A stretch of 33,843 bases of DNA from a virus: positions 1-33,843 of the IMG/VR virus record IMGVR_UViG_3300036781_000123; one strand, written 5' to 3'. Position numbers and translations under genes: made by a program. This document shows, piece after piece, positions 8,131 to 15,826 of this stretch (its first letter is position 1; the number at the start of each line of letters is the position of its first letter). The notes under the pieces are model-generated. The model searched no databases and was not told where the DNA came from. It worked only from the letters and a program-made list of their open reading frames with translations.

Positions 8131-9888
8131 TTAGCCCGGCGCGCCTGCCAATTGCAAAGCACGTGTCAGGGCATTGTCCCCCTGCAAGTTAGTGTTCGAG
8201 AGTGTCTGCGCTGCTTCTGAACCTTGCTGTGCCATTGCCATACCCTGCTGCATCTGAGCCTGCTGGTTACGACCCTGACGGATAGCTGCAACTTGATCGT
8301 CAGTATTATTGATTGTTGGCGGAATGGCAATACCATCACCGTATTCATCAATAAGTGCGTCAATATTGATCTTGTCAATTGCGCTTGGCGGCTGACCGGC
8401 AGCGCCTTGAAGCTGTGCGAGGTTGCCGACGAAGCCAACATAGCGTTCGATATTGCCGAGACCGATAGCCTTCTGTGCTTGCGCGAGAACAGAAATATAT
8501 TCAACACGCAATGGCTGACCTTGGATTTCTTTTGGTGGTGGTGGCAGCATGCCGCGACGATACATCATGTTGAATGCGCGCTCGATAAGTGGGTTCAACA
8601 GTTCATCATTAAGGCGTTCAAGCACGGGGCCAAGCATCAAAAGCTTTTCTTCGCGCATCGTATTGATCTGTGTCGCCGTGATATTTGGCTGGTCAGCGAT
8701 TTCAGAGACCATCATGAAGAGGTTCTTATAGAACGCTTCATCAATGCGGTTGTTCACGCTCTGGATTTCGTCGCGCATTTCATTGATGTATGGATTTGGC
8801 TGATACATCGGGATAACGCCGGGGCGTCCCTGAATAAGGCCATTCACATAGGTCGTATCATTAGGCATCGAGCTGATGCGCTGGTTGCGCATTGATGCAT
8901 CGGCAAGCTTCGGCGGGTTGACGTTCTTGTCAATGCCTTGCAGCTTACGCTTTTCCATAAGCTGAACCTGCTTGCTGTCGCCGATGGCAACTTCACCGCA
9001 ACCAAAACCCCACACATCTTCGCCAAGAACTTCCCAACGTGGTGCCATGAACGGCAAATCATCGTATCCCTTGTAGCTAAGGATGCCACCGCCCTGAATT
9101 TGTGAGAGGTTCGCAAGCGTACCAGCACCAAAGCCCTGACCGAAGTCAGCCCATACTGATGCGTACTTCTTCTTGTTGGAAAGCGCAGAGCCTTCAACAT
9201 AATTGCGGTTCGGCTCGATGATGTTCACGAGCGGATACGGGAAATCGTAATTGCCATTATCATAGGCATTGATAATGCTGGTCGGCAAAATCTTCGCCGC
9301 CATCTTCATGTCGCCCTTGCAGAACTTTTCGATCATTTGTTCCGGCCCCATAGTGAGGTCACGGTACATCGTCGTGCAGCGGTTGGCAGAAGTGTTGTAA
9401 AGTGAGAACGAACCCATAGGCATATCGACGGCGCGCAGAATGTCATCGTCATCGTCTTCAATGCCAAGGCAAGATGTGCCATAAGCGCCGAGGATAGAAT
9501 AGTTTGATTTCAAGCGGTCATAGAGGTTTGAGCGCGCAAACATATCGCGCATCAAACGCTCAACTTCGTACAGCCACAGCTTAACTGGTGCAAAGTCTTG
9601 CAGTTGCGGGTCAGGCGTTCCAAGCCGGAACCACGGGCGCATCGGGTTCGTTACACCAGATTGCATGCCAGCGGCGAGTGTGCGCAAGGCAAGACGTGGT
9701 GAGCTGTTAATAATGTTAAGGTCTTGACGACGACCATCGTTCACATTCTCACCCGGAAAACGCGCGGTACGTGGGGCCAAGAAATTGCGGATGTCAGTCC
9801 ACGTTGGCACCATGTTGGCACGCACATTCGACAGCGAGATATACTTGCTGCGATAGATGCGGAACATTTGGTCGTTATCGTAGGGCAT
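8131..9888 (-). CDS. Portal protein (T7-type head-tail connector)
   Basis: 585 residues, normal length for the podoviral head-tail connector family (T7 gp8-like). Recognisable segments: TWTDIRNFLAPRTARFPG near the N-terminus, RLALRTLAAGMQSGVTNPMR with PWFRLG, and in the C-terminal half TATQINTMREEKLLMLGPVL followed by ERLNDELLNPLIERAFNMM. Twelve copies would form the DNA channel at the packaging vertex, docking terminase and later the tail adaptor. Start and upstream stop overlap as TAATG. The C-terminus is Gln-rich and probably disordered inside the head. Confidence 0.94.
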   Translation of the reverse strand: MPYDNDQMFRIYRSKYISLSNVRANMVPTWTDIRNFLAPRTARFPGENVNDGRRQDLNIINSSPRLALRTLAAGMQSGVTNPMRPWFRLGTPDPQLQDFAPVKLWLYEVERLMRDMFARSNLYDRLKSNYSILGAYGTSCLGIEDDDDDILRAVDMPMGSFSLYNTSANRCTTMYRDLTMGPEQMIEKFCKGDMKMAAKILPTSIINAYDNGNYDFPYPLVNIIEPNRNYVEGSALSNKKKYASVWADFGQGFGAGTLANLSQIQGGGILSYKGYDDLPFMAPRWEVLGEDVWGFGCGEVAIGDSKQVQLMEKRKLQGIDKNVNPPKLADASMRNQRISSMPNDTTYVNGLIQGRPGVIPMYQPNPYINEMRDEIQSVNNRIDEAFYKNLFMMVSEIADQPNITATQINTMREEKLLMLGPVLERLNDELLNPLIERAFNMMYRRGMLPPPPKEIQGQPLRVEYISVLAQAQKAIGLGNIERYVGFVGNLAQLQGAAGQPPSAIDKINIDALIDEYGDGIAIPPTINNTDDQVAAIRQGRNQQAQMQQGMAMAQQGSEAAQTLSNTNLQGDNALTRALQLAGAPG

Positions 9889-10100
9889 TATTGACCCAAA
9901 GCTGTTTTAAGACCCGTTGTTGCTGCACCCGTCAGACCCGCGCCGCCATTGACGAGCGTGTCGTTGCCCGCCGCTGCGCGCAAGCGACGCTGCCGTTCGC
10001 TATCACGTGCCGCTTGAACAGATGGATCACTCTGTTGAGCTGGTGGTGCTGGTGGTGTTGGTGTTGGCGCTGGTGAAGGCGCTGATGAACCCATGCACAT
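9888..10100 (-). CDS. Small virion-cluster protein before the portal
   Basis: 70 residues starting MCMGSSAPSPAPTPTPPAPP at 10100, chosen because AAGGAG is 6 bases upstream; a longer frame to 10145 lacks a site. The first third is Pro/Ala-rich and the rest is RDSERQRRLRAAAGNDTLVN followed by a Gly-rich end and LKTALGQ. Short proteins with a GNDTL...LLGQ-type ending are common directly upstream of podoviral portal genes. The function is unknown; it may be a minor head component or assembly factor. Confidence 0.7.
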   Translation of the reverse strand: MCMGSSAPSPAPTPTPPAPPAQQSDPSVQAARDSERQRRLRAAAGNDTLVNGGAGLTGAATTGLKTALGQ

Positions 10101-10110
10101 ATTATTCTCC

Positions 10111-10467
10111 TTAACCGTTATTGTAGAGGAAGTTGACGACGACATCGCCAGCCGTTAAGGCTGTGGTGTCTGTATCGGCCTGCGCGCCGGTAAGCGCGTA
10201 TGTAAAACCAAGCGTGAAGTACACGCCGATGTCTGTTGCAAAACTATTGACGGGCGTATTCGATGTGGCTGGCAACGCAATGGTCATCACCGGTGTATCA
10301 GTGCCGACGGTTGGAGCTGTCGCCTTGTCATAGAATTTCAGGTACTTGATCGCCGCCGATGTGTTCGACACGATGCCGCCGACGAGGCGCTGCTTGCCAG
10401 CCGCAACAACAGTAGCGTTTGTTGAGGCCAGAGCCAGCAACCGATGTTTTAATAGAATATCTGTCAT
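10111..10467 (-). CDS. Conserved phage virion-type protein
   Basis: 118 residues, predicted mostly beta. Segments YLKFYDKATAPTVGTDTPVM and FTYALTGAQADTDTTALTAG look like a protein widely present in phage structural clusters without known function. A strong ribosome site (AGGAGCGACCC) precedes ATG at 10467. It is translated between the SGNH hydrolase and a small head protein, so I suspect a decoration or fibre-associated role. Confidence 0.65.
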   Translation of the reverse strand: MTDILLKHRLLALASTNATVVAAGKQRLVGGIVSNTSAAIKYLKFYDKATAPTVGTDTPVMTIALPATSNTPVNSFATDIGVYFTLGFTYALTGAQADTDTTALTAGDVVVNFLYNNG

Positions 10468-10476
10468 GGGTCGCTC

Positions 10477-11829
10477 CTAGTTTGATGACATAACTTTACG
10501 CACGTGTGGTTCGGCGACGTAGAGCGTTGCCCCACCACCCGCTGACAAACCAACCTGCACGCTACCGAAATGCTGCCCCGATGCATTCAAGTTAAGCGGC
10601 AAGATGAATGGTTGCCCTTTAATCACACCATCAAGCGTTGTGATACCGAGGTAATCGCTCGCGTCAGCATTGTAGTTAGCGGTCGCAAACCAATTACCAA
10701 GCGATGTAACTTCCGCTTGATATCCGACTGTAAGCGCCGAAACTGTGCCACTTGATGTTGTGATCGCAATCTCAGATGAGCATACGAATGGGCCTTGACC
10801 AGCGTAACTGGCTGAAATCGCAGGCGATGGAGTTGAGAACGACATGTAGAAAATATCACTCACAAGACCTGTGGTGTTATCCAGCACAATCTTTTGTACG
10901 TTACCCTGACGCCCATCGCCGAATGTCTTCGGATAGGTTGCCGCGAGCGACGCACGTGTGACGATTGAACCAACACCTGAAATGCCACTGCCGGTCAAGC
11001 GCGCAGCGAATGCGTTATCTGCCCATGTACCTGTGGCACCCGTACCAGTAAAACCACCCGTGCCACAAAGAAGTGGGTTCCGCGTGATAACTGAAAGATC
11101 ACCATTTGTGCCACCATCACCACCACCGCCAACATGACGACGGTGATTTGGAATGAGTGGGTCAAGCAGAGCGGCAAGGCCAGCAGCCGCTAAACCAGCG
11201 CCGAAAGCGTTGGGATGGATACTGTCTGAAAGAACCGTCGTCGAAAGCGGAACGCCGTTATAGGCATTTGCCGCGCTCGATACGTTGGCGAAGTAAGACC
11301 ATTGATCGAATACAATCAGGCCATTGCCACGTGTTGCGACATCGCGCCAATAGTTTGAAAGAGCGATCAAGCCCTGAATATTGGCCTGTGTGTAGCCATT
11401 GCCACGTGGAATATCGAGAGCCAAGATGACTTGAATATTGTTGTCATTGGCCCACTTTATCATAACGTGGGTGTCTTCAATGCCCTTCGCTGTGGGAATG
11501 TTGTTGCTTGGGTTGTTTGAATGGCAATCGAGATAAATATAACCCGGAACATGGCCGTTGATGTTCATGGCTGCGGCAAAGCGTGCACGGATTTGGTCGG
11601 TGCGATTGCCAATGATGCCTTGTTTGGAGATCACATCGAAGCGACCACCAAGCAGAATGTTGGCGCGATGGAAGATGCACTTGCTGTATGTAAGGGCGGA
11701 AGAACCATAAACGCCGGGATTGCCGGGCGTACCCCAATAGCTATCGGGCGTGCCGTTATAATCGATAAAGCTATGCCCTACCAAAACGACGGTATTCTTG
11801 CGTGTCATTGGGTAAAGCTGATCAGCCAT
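10477..11829 (-). CDS. SGNH/GDSL-type hydrolase, candidate virion esterase
   Basis: 450 residues. The N-terminal about 220 residues show SGNH blocks: VVLVGHSF with Ser20 as nucleophile, GIIGNRTDQI (residues 71-80) as the Gly block, DCHSNN (about 101-106) as the Asn block, and SDSIHPN with Asp202 and His205 completing the triad. A Gly-rich linker (RRHVGGGGDGGTNGD) leads to a C-terminal beta-rich region of about 220 residues of the type found in receptor-binding or carbohydrate-binding proteins. Phage SGNH domains often deacetylate surface polysaccharide. It lies between terminase and portal, an unusual place for a tail enzyme. ATG at 11829 has AGGAGAACGCT upstream. Confidence 0.8.
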   Translation of the reverse strand: MADQLYPMTRKNTVVLVGHSFIDYNGTPDSYWGTPGNPGVYGSSALTYSKCIFHRANILLGGRFDVISKQGIIGNRTDQIRARFAAAMNINGHVPGYIYLDCHSNNPSNNIPTAKGIEDTHVMIKWANDNNIQVILALDIPRGNGYTQANIQGLIALSNYWRDVATRGNGLIVFDQWSYFANVSSAANAYNGVPLSTTVLSDSIHPNAFGAGLAAAGLAALLDPLIPNHRRHVGGGGDGGTNGDLSVITRNPLLCGTGGFTGTGATGTWADNAFAARLTGSGISGVGSIVTRASLAATYPKTFGDGRQGNVQKIVLDNTTGLVSDIFYMSFSTPSPAISASYAGQGPFVCSSEIAITTSSGTVSALTVGYQAEVTSLGNWFATANYNADASDYLGITTLDGVIKGQPFILPLNLNASGQHFGSVQVGLSAGGGATLYVAEPHVRKVMSSN

Positions 11830-11874
11830 AGCGTTCTCCTGCGCTAATACTGGTCTGCCTTGGTACGCCGCATC

Positions 11875-13359
11875 TTAATGCGTCAGAGGATTGTAATCAA
11901 TATCTTTCACGGCGCTGATCTTCTGTGAGGTTTCAATCGGGTTATATTCACGATCCTGATGGTTCATCGCATCAGTTGCGGCGTTGCGGCGCGCGACGGG
12001 GAATGCGAATGTCAGAACATAGGCGTCCATCAAATCTGGTGAACGACCGAGAGCCTGCTTGATCTGGTCTTTGTCGGTCATCAAGAGTTGTGATTTGTGA
12101 TGTGTATAGGTCTGCGCTGTGATTTCTTCCTTCAATTCCTGCATGTTAGGAATGCAGCCACCACCCTTAACCCACTGCGCGAACTCGTGATGCATCTCAG
12201 AGCGTTTGTTGTAGTAAACATTATCCATCGCCTTCTGGCTGAACTGCACTGGCGTCACAGAGTGGCCCCAATCACGAAGCCAAGAGATAACGCCGCTGCC
12301 CCAGCCGCCAGTGTTATCGATAAATACGGCATCAGGTTCCCATTTCTTAATGGCAAGACCGACATGGCTGGCGATGTCCTTGGGGTCAGACAGGCGTAAA
12401 ACCTTGGGTTTAAACCCGACAAGTCCTTGGCGCGGCGCGATCACTGTGCGGTCACCGCCTTGGAGTGCAACGTCAACACCGAGGATTTTAACGTCATTCA
12501 TCCAAACTTCCGGGCGCAGCACGCGCGTCATGGCAGCGTGGACTTCATCGGGGCCAAGTAACGCATTGATCGACGATGGCGGGAACTTGCCGAATACGTT
12601 AACCAGAACCCATGGATTATCGCGCCCATACTTCTGAATTTGTTCACGCGCCCATTGAATGCTAATGCGCGGTGAACGCTTTGGATCGTCGGGATCGCCA
12701 CTGATCTCAATGATCTTCCATAACGTAGCTTCTGATGTGCAAGCGCGATATAGCGGGCCTGAAAGGTTGGTGGGGTTACCAGCGATCACCAACTTTGCAA
12801 TGGCGTTTGGATTCACCTCTGTACCGGCATTGGCAAGCGCAGCTTCGGCGGCAGCCATGACAGCATCGGGAATGTCGCCAACTTCGTCGAGCAAGAATAG
12901 GATGCTATCGGCGTGCAAACCGGCCAGCGTGTTGGCCTGAGCCTCTGGATCGGCTGACTTCGGCCAGCGACGAGCTGACATGAACCATGTTTCGGGATGA
13001 TCGTTGTTAACGATGCGCTCGGCGTGCCATGTGAATTGAGACTTACTGACCTTGCCCTTGTTCTGCCACTTAGCCATTTCAGTCCAAAGGCCATCGCGCA
13101 AATTCTCACCGCTGATGGATGTGGCTGCAACCTTGGCATCAACGTAGCAGATCAGGAAGTGCCAAGCGATCCACGCAAGGCATGTTGTCTTGCCCGGCCC
13201 CTTACAAGCCTTTGCGCCTGAGCGTGACCCGTTGCGGTAGTTCCACAACATATCGCGCTGCCACAGATCGGGGACAGCGCCGAACTCTTCCTCAACAAAC
13301 AGCACCGGATCATCTCGCCATGCCTCGATCTTCTCACGGACATTGCGGTAGGTTGCCAT
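11875..13359 (-). CDS. terL: Terminase large subunit
   Basis: 494 residues. ATPase motifs: Walker A KACKGPGKTT (residues 50-59), Walker B ILFLLDE (153-159, with Asp158/Glu159), and a coupling motif VIAGNPTNLSG (191-201). The nuclease domain has the RNase H-like acidic residues: ILGVDVALQGGDR (Asp296), AVFIDNTGG (Asp348), and SPDLMDAYVLTFAF (Asp442/Asp445). It packages DNA into the prohead and cuts it. The gene starts within the stop of the small-subunit gene (TAATG), so the two are coupled. Confidence 0.95.
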   Translation of the reverse strand: MATYRNVREKIEAWRDDPVLFVEEEFGAVPDLWQRDMLWNYRNGSRSGAKACKGPGKTTCLAWIAWHFLICYVDAKVAATSISGENLRDGLWTEMAKWQNKGKVSKSQFTWHAERIVNNDHPETWFMSARRWPKSADPEAQANTLAGLHADSILFLLDEVGDIPDAVMAAAEAALANAGTEVNPNAIAKLVIAGNPTNLSGPLYRACTSEATLWKIIEISGDPDDPKRSPRISIQWAREQIQKYGRDNPWVLVNVFGKFPPSSINALLGPDEVHAAMTRVLRPEVWMNDVKILGVDVALQGGDRTVIAPRQGLVGFKPKVLRLSDPKDIASHVGLAIKKWEPDAVFIDNTGGWGSGVISWLRDWGHSVTPVQFSQKAMDNVYYNKRSEMHHEFAQWVKGGGCIPNMQELKEEITAQTYTHHKSQLLMTDKDQIKQALGRSPDLMDAYVLTFAFPVARRNAATDAMNHQDREYNPIETSQKISAVKDIDYNPLTH

Positions 13360-13781
13360 TATTCTTCATTGCTTTCGATTTGCTGGTCATCAGCTTTACC
13401 GTTGAGGATGTCAGCGAGTGGCACGCTAGCCGAAACCTTCTTATCAACTTGCTTGCCATCAACAGCATCGATCAGACTGTCCATAGCCTTCCAGTTGGCC
13501 GAGGCCTGCATTGCCTTTTGCAAGGCCCAAATCTCTGCCATCGTCAGGTTGGTGCTGTTCTTGTGTGTGCCGAACGCCTTTGCAAGATCATCAACGGTTG
13601 GGCGTGCTTGGCCCGGCTCGAATGCAGCAAGGCGGCGCAGGGCTGGCCTGATCTTGTTTTTGAGCTTCGCGCCTTCTGATGCGCATGAGGCTGTATCTGG
13701 ACGACCAGCGCTGCCGAACTGCGTAGCTTTACCGGCTTCGATAATGTTTGGGTTGTTGTTGTTGCCTTCTGGTGCTGGCAT
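13359..13781 (-). CDS. terS: Probable terminase small subunit
   Basis: 140 residues, from the second of two adjacent ATGs, which puts GAGG 5 bases upstream. The middle (LKNKIRPALRRLAAFEPGQA and TMAEIWALQKAMQASANWKA) is helical and basic, compatible with DNA recognition, and the C-terminus is acidic (KADDQQIESNEE). It lies directly before the large subunit with coupled translation, the canonical position. No classical HTH is obvious, so the call is mostly from position and size. Its ribosome site lies immediately after the 3' end of the tRNA. Confidence 0.72.
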   Translation of the reverse strand: MPAPEGNNNNPNIIEAGKATQFGSAGRPDTASCASEGAKLKNKIRPALRRLAAFEPGQARPTVDDLAKAFGTHKNSTNLTMAEIWALQKAMQASANWKAMDSLIDAVDGKQVDKKVSASVPLADILNGKADDQQIESNEE

Positions 13782-13987
13782 CATGTCCTCGATATGGTAG
13801 CGGGAGAGGGGATCGAACCGACGAACTGCCGGTTATGAACCGGACGCTCTACCACTGAGCTACCCCGCGATAAGTCTTCATCAATTTCTTTACGCACTAT
13901 CTCACGATCAGTACGTCGTCGTCTATCAGGAACAACTTGCGGTCTGATGCGCGTCACAGCGAAGGCGTATGGATTGCGCTTCTTCAT
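13781..13987 (-). CDS. Small basic phage protein running into the tRNA
   Basis: 68 codons starting MKKRNPYAFAVTRIRPQVVP at 13987. ATG overlaps the stop of the ParB-like gene (ATGA). The first about 40 residues (RNPxAxAV...RPQVVPDRRRRTDREIVRKE) resemble a class of tiny Arg/Lys-rich proteins found in many phages near terminase. From about residue 40 on, the frame reads straight through the tRNA gene (SSVVERPVHNRQFVGSIP is the standard in-frame translation of a tRNA) and stops at 13781. Either the tRNA has replaced the natural end of the gene, or the protein really carries that tail. The function is unknown. Confidence 0.5.
   Translation of the reverse strand: MKKRNPYAFAVTRIRPQVVPDRRRRTDREIVRKEIDEDLSRGSSVVERPVHNRQFVGSIPSPATISRT
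13795..13869 (-). tRNA. tRNA with anticodon CAT (Met, or Ile2 if lysidine-modified)
   Basis: 75 bases including an encoded CCA end. Acceptor CGCGGGG pairs with TCCCGCT except at position 1:72. The D-arm is GCTC-AGTGGTA-GAGC. The anticodon arm is TCCGG-TTCATAA-CCGGC, four pairs, loop with CAT. The T-loop is TTCGATC. The T-stem (GTCGG against CCCTC) pairs at only three of five positions, which is odd for a functional tRNA. It lies inside the late operon, between the ParB-like gene and terminase, and would need to be cut from that transcript. The 1:72 mismatch is reminiscent of initiator tRNA, but the anticodon stem lacks the three G-C pairs expected there. Confidence 0.85.
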
Positions 13988-14532
13988 GCCTTGTTCCCCT
14001 TCACTGGAAACTGTTCGCCGCACTTAGGACAGCACACATGGTTCTTCGGCGGTGATAAATCCTCGCTGCCTTCTGGCGCAATGCCAGTAATATCATGCAG
14101 CCCAAAGCCGCGCAGTTCTTCAAGATCAACCATGCCGGAAAGCATATCCATATCGAATACGCCGTTGCTGTGATTGTCCCGAATGAGGATGCCGACGAAC
14201 TGCCGGTCGTTAAGCGGGCGGTCTGGGATCAAAACCTTAATGTCTTTGTAGCCAAGCTCTTGTAGCGCCCTAAGCCTTTGATGTCCCCCGACAATGCGGC
14301 CATCCATGGTGCATTTGATGCGTGAGTGGTAGCCGTCTTCAAGCAAAGATTGCTTCAACTTAGTGAACTGTTCTTTGGTGATGGTGCGCGGGTTCTGCTC
14401 AAACGGGGTGAGTGACAACAAAGGTCGTGTTTCTTCCACCCACTGAATTGTTTCAGGAAGCTTTGGTTCTGGCGCAAGAACAGTTACGGCTTTTGCTTTG
14501 GGCTTGGCGATCTTTTTAGGCTTAGATGGCAT
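13984..14532 (-). CDS. Stand-alone ParB-like (methylase N-domain type) protein with zinc knuckle
   Basis: 182 residues from ATG 14532; the longer frame to 14718 is Cys/Ser/Trp-rich and overlaps the upstream gene. ParB/Srx-like features: FEQNPRTITKEQFTKLKQSL with NPR at 47-49, DGRIVGGHQRLRALQELGYK with GGHQR at 82-86, then ILIRDNHSNGVFDMDML (116-130). This last pattern is that of the ParB-like domain normally fused to phage DNA methylases; no methylase follows here. The C-terminus has a zinc-knuckle-like CCPKCGEQF (167-175). In some phages such proteins act as nucleases or DNA-binding partners near terminase. Translation is coupled to the upstream gene by an 11-base overlap. Confidence 0.78.
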   Translation of the reverse strand: MPSKPKKIAKPKAKAVTVLAPEPKLPETIQWVEETRPLLSLTPFEQNPRTITKEQFTKLKQSLLEDGYHSRIKCTMDGRIVGGHQRLRALQELGYKDIKVLIPDRPLNDRQFVGILIRDNHSNGVFDMDMLSGMVDLEELRGFGLHDITGIAPEGSEDLSPPKNHVCCPKCGEQFPVKGNKA

Positions 14533-14794
14533 CCGAAGTAATGCGCTTACCGAGGCCCAAGAAGTGCAAAGCCACGAGAATGCGTCCCTTGATTGAATAA
14601 CGGTCACGGTCGAACAATGTGGCCGTAAGTTTGCCGTAAATATACAGCATGCCGTCAACTTGGTCTTGTGTGAGATTGTGCTTTTTAAGCAGCGGATCGG
14701 CGAGATTTGTGAAGTCATCGGAGTACACGAGGCCGGTCTTATCGCACAGGTCGTGCGCCACGGTGTAATCGTAGTTAAGTGTTTGATCCGTCAT
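14522..14794 (-). CDS. Hypothetical protein, first gene of the leftward operon
   Basis: 90 residues starting MTDQTLNYDYTVAHDLCDK at 14794. I take this start because GGGGA lies 5 bases upstream; a frame to 14815 has no site. The protein is soluble and probably helical, ending with GRILVALHFLGLGKRITSDA. I recognise no family. It is the first reading frame after the divergent control region, so it may be the first gene of the leftward (late) transcript. The 3' end overlaps the ParB-like gene. Confidence 0.7.
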   Translation of the reverse strand: MTDQTLNYDYTVAHDLCDKTGLVYSDDFTNLADPLLKKHNLTQDQVDGMLYIYGKLTATLFDRDRYSIKGRILVALHFLGLGKRITSDAI

Positions 14795-14982
14795 ATTATC
14801 CCCGGAATGTTTCACGCTTCACAAAGGTGTCAGGTAACACGTTTTCGGGAGCTTACCAAGGCGACCTCGACAGTTATTTGGTGCGTAATTCAATGCAACC
14901 TTAAACTCGCGCCACCTGACGGGTTCAGAATATGTCATATTTACCTATTGGGTACAAGGTATTGATTGTAAAGAGATTTTAG

Positions 14983-15023
14983 ACACCACAGTTTGTGGTT
15001 AACCATATGACAAACAAAGGTGT
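14983..15023. promoter_or_regulatory. Operator-like inverted repeat
   Basis: ACACCACAGTTTGT (14983-14996) and ACAAACAAAGGTGT (15010-15023) are inverted copies matching at 11 of 14 positions, 13 bases apart. The left arm includes a smaller perfect dyad, ACCACA-GTT-TGTGGT (14985-14999), and TGGTTAACCA (14996-15005) is a palindrome. The right arm ends on the first base of the -35 box of the rightward promoter, so a bound repressor would cover it. The phage encodes at least two HTH proteins that could bind. Confidence 0.5.
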
Positions 15024-15051
15024 TGACTATGACAGAGTAACACATTATCCT
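15023..15051 (+). promoter_or_regulatory. Candidate early rightward promoter
   Basis: TTGACT (15023-15028; 5 of 6 to consensus) and TATCCT (15046-15051; 4 of 6) are spaced by exactly 17 bases. It would transcribe the small-gene block from 15113, giving a leader of about 55 bases. The -35 touches the operator-like dyad. Confidence 0.5.
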
Positions 15052-15112
15052 GCTTTTAATGTCCATCCAACCGCGTTGCTTCCAAGGCGGCGCAATCATC
15101 CAAGAGGCAATC

Positions 15113-15535
15113 ATGACACCACAGGAAATATTCGACACTGTTGCCACACACCTGTTCACACAGGGTGTAATGGCCGTCAACACATCACTCATCCCCGACA
15201 GCGACGGCACAGCAAAATGTGCCTATCGCGGCGATAACGGCGTCAAGTGCGCCGCTGGGTGCCTCATTCCAGACGAACTATATAAGCCAGAAATGGAAAA
15301 TAAGCGGTTCTTCGCTTTCTTTGACTATGGTGGCGCTGACCTGACCCAAAACCGATTCGATTTGCCGGAATGGATGCGCCAAAACATCCATCTTATTGGT
15401 GCCCTTCAATGTATCCATGATAATGCGAAGAACTGGAAGAACACGGAGTGTATGCGCAAGATGCTTCGGCGTGTTGGATATGAAAACGGCGTCAGCACTG
15501 ACATTCTTAAAACGCTTTCATTCAAGGGCCGCTAA
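15113..15535 (+). CDS. Conserved phage early protein of unknown function
   Basis: 140 residues from ATG 15113 (MTPQEIFDTVATHLFTQ), preceded by AAGAGG; a longer frame to 15059 has no ribosome site. The block CAYRGDNGVKCAAGCLIPDE, with four Cys in all, and the C-terminal LIGALQCIHDNAKNW are typical of a protein seen in many proteobacterial phages, without assigned function. The KCAAGCLI segment is related in style to KCNVCLAGAVM in the product of 23101-23526, so the two may share a fold. It is the first gene after the early promoter. Confidence 0.75.
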   Translation: MTPQEIFDTVATHLFTQGVMAVNTSLIPDSDGTAKCAYRGDNGVKCAAGCLIPDELYKPEMENKRFFAFFDYGGADLTQNRFDLPEWMRQNIHLIGALQCIHDNAKNWKNTECMRKMLRRVGYENGVSTDILKTLSFKGR

Positions 15536-15536
15536 A

Positions 15537-15785
15537 ATGTCAGACATCCAGCCATATATCGGCATGGGCTGCGTGATCTCCATGAGGTCAGCCACCGTGC
15601 CAGCTACAATTATCAGGCTCAATAAAGACATCGTTACGGTGCGTGAGCCCATCACAAAAAATGAATGGATGTTCAAGCGCGACCGTACTGGCGCGTGGCG
15701 CGAGGCCTTCATAAGCGCGACAGGCCGCACCAGTATGCATGATAACTGCGTGCGCCTGCGGCTTGGCGAAATGGCAGAAGCATAA
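15537..15785 (+). CDS. Hypothetical small early protein
   Basis: 82 residues starting MSDIQPYIGMGCVISMRSAT at 15537, 1 base after the previous stop. The pattern (VPATIIRLNKDIVTVREPIT followed by EWMFKRDRTGAWREA) suggests a small SH3-like beta barrel: strands with a positively charged face. No family name can be given. Translation is probably coupled to the preceding gene. Confidence 0.6.
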   Translation: MSDIQPYIGMGCVISMRSATVPATIIRLNKDIVTVREPITKNEWMFKRDRTGAWREAFISATGRTSMHDNCVRLRLGEMAEA

Positions 15786-15826
15786 TGATTGCTGGATTAT
15801 TAAAAATAGAAACACTGAGGACGACT

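Larger units (their letters stand above)
14795..15112. promoter_or_regulatory. Divergent control region between leftward late and rightward early genes
   Basis: This 318-base interval has no convincing gene. It holds the dyad at 14983-15023, the candidate rightward promoter at 15023-15051, a possible leftward -10 (TACAAT, 14970-14965, no good -35) and one copy of a 13-base repeat (GCTTACCAAGGCG, 14851-14863) found again at 16523-16535. The right end carries a CCATCCA leader element (15063). The leftward operon starts at 14794 and the rightward one at 15113, so regulation of the early/late switch would be expected here. Confidence 0.7.

Noticed and set aside
8224-8895. Long plus-strand frame of 223 codons
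   Set aside because: Antisense to the portal gene; Cys/His/Trp-rich composition and no ribosome site.
13119-13679. Plus-strand frame of 186 codons
   Set aside because: Antisense to terminase genes, shadow-like composition.
14719-15000. Leftward promoter from TACAAT (14970-14965)
   Set aside because: No acceptable -35; kept only as a note in the control-region entry.
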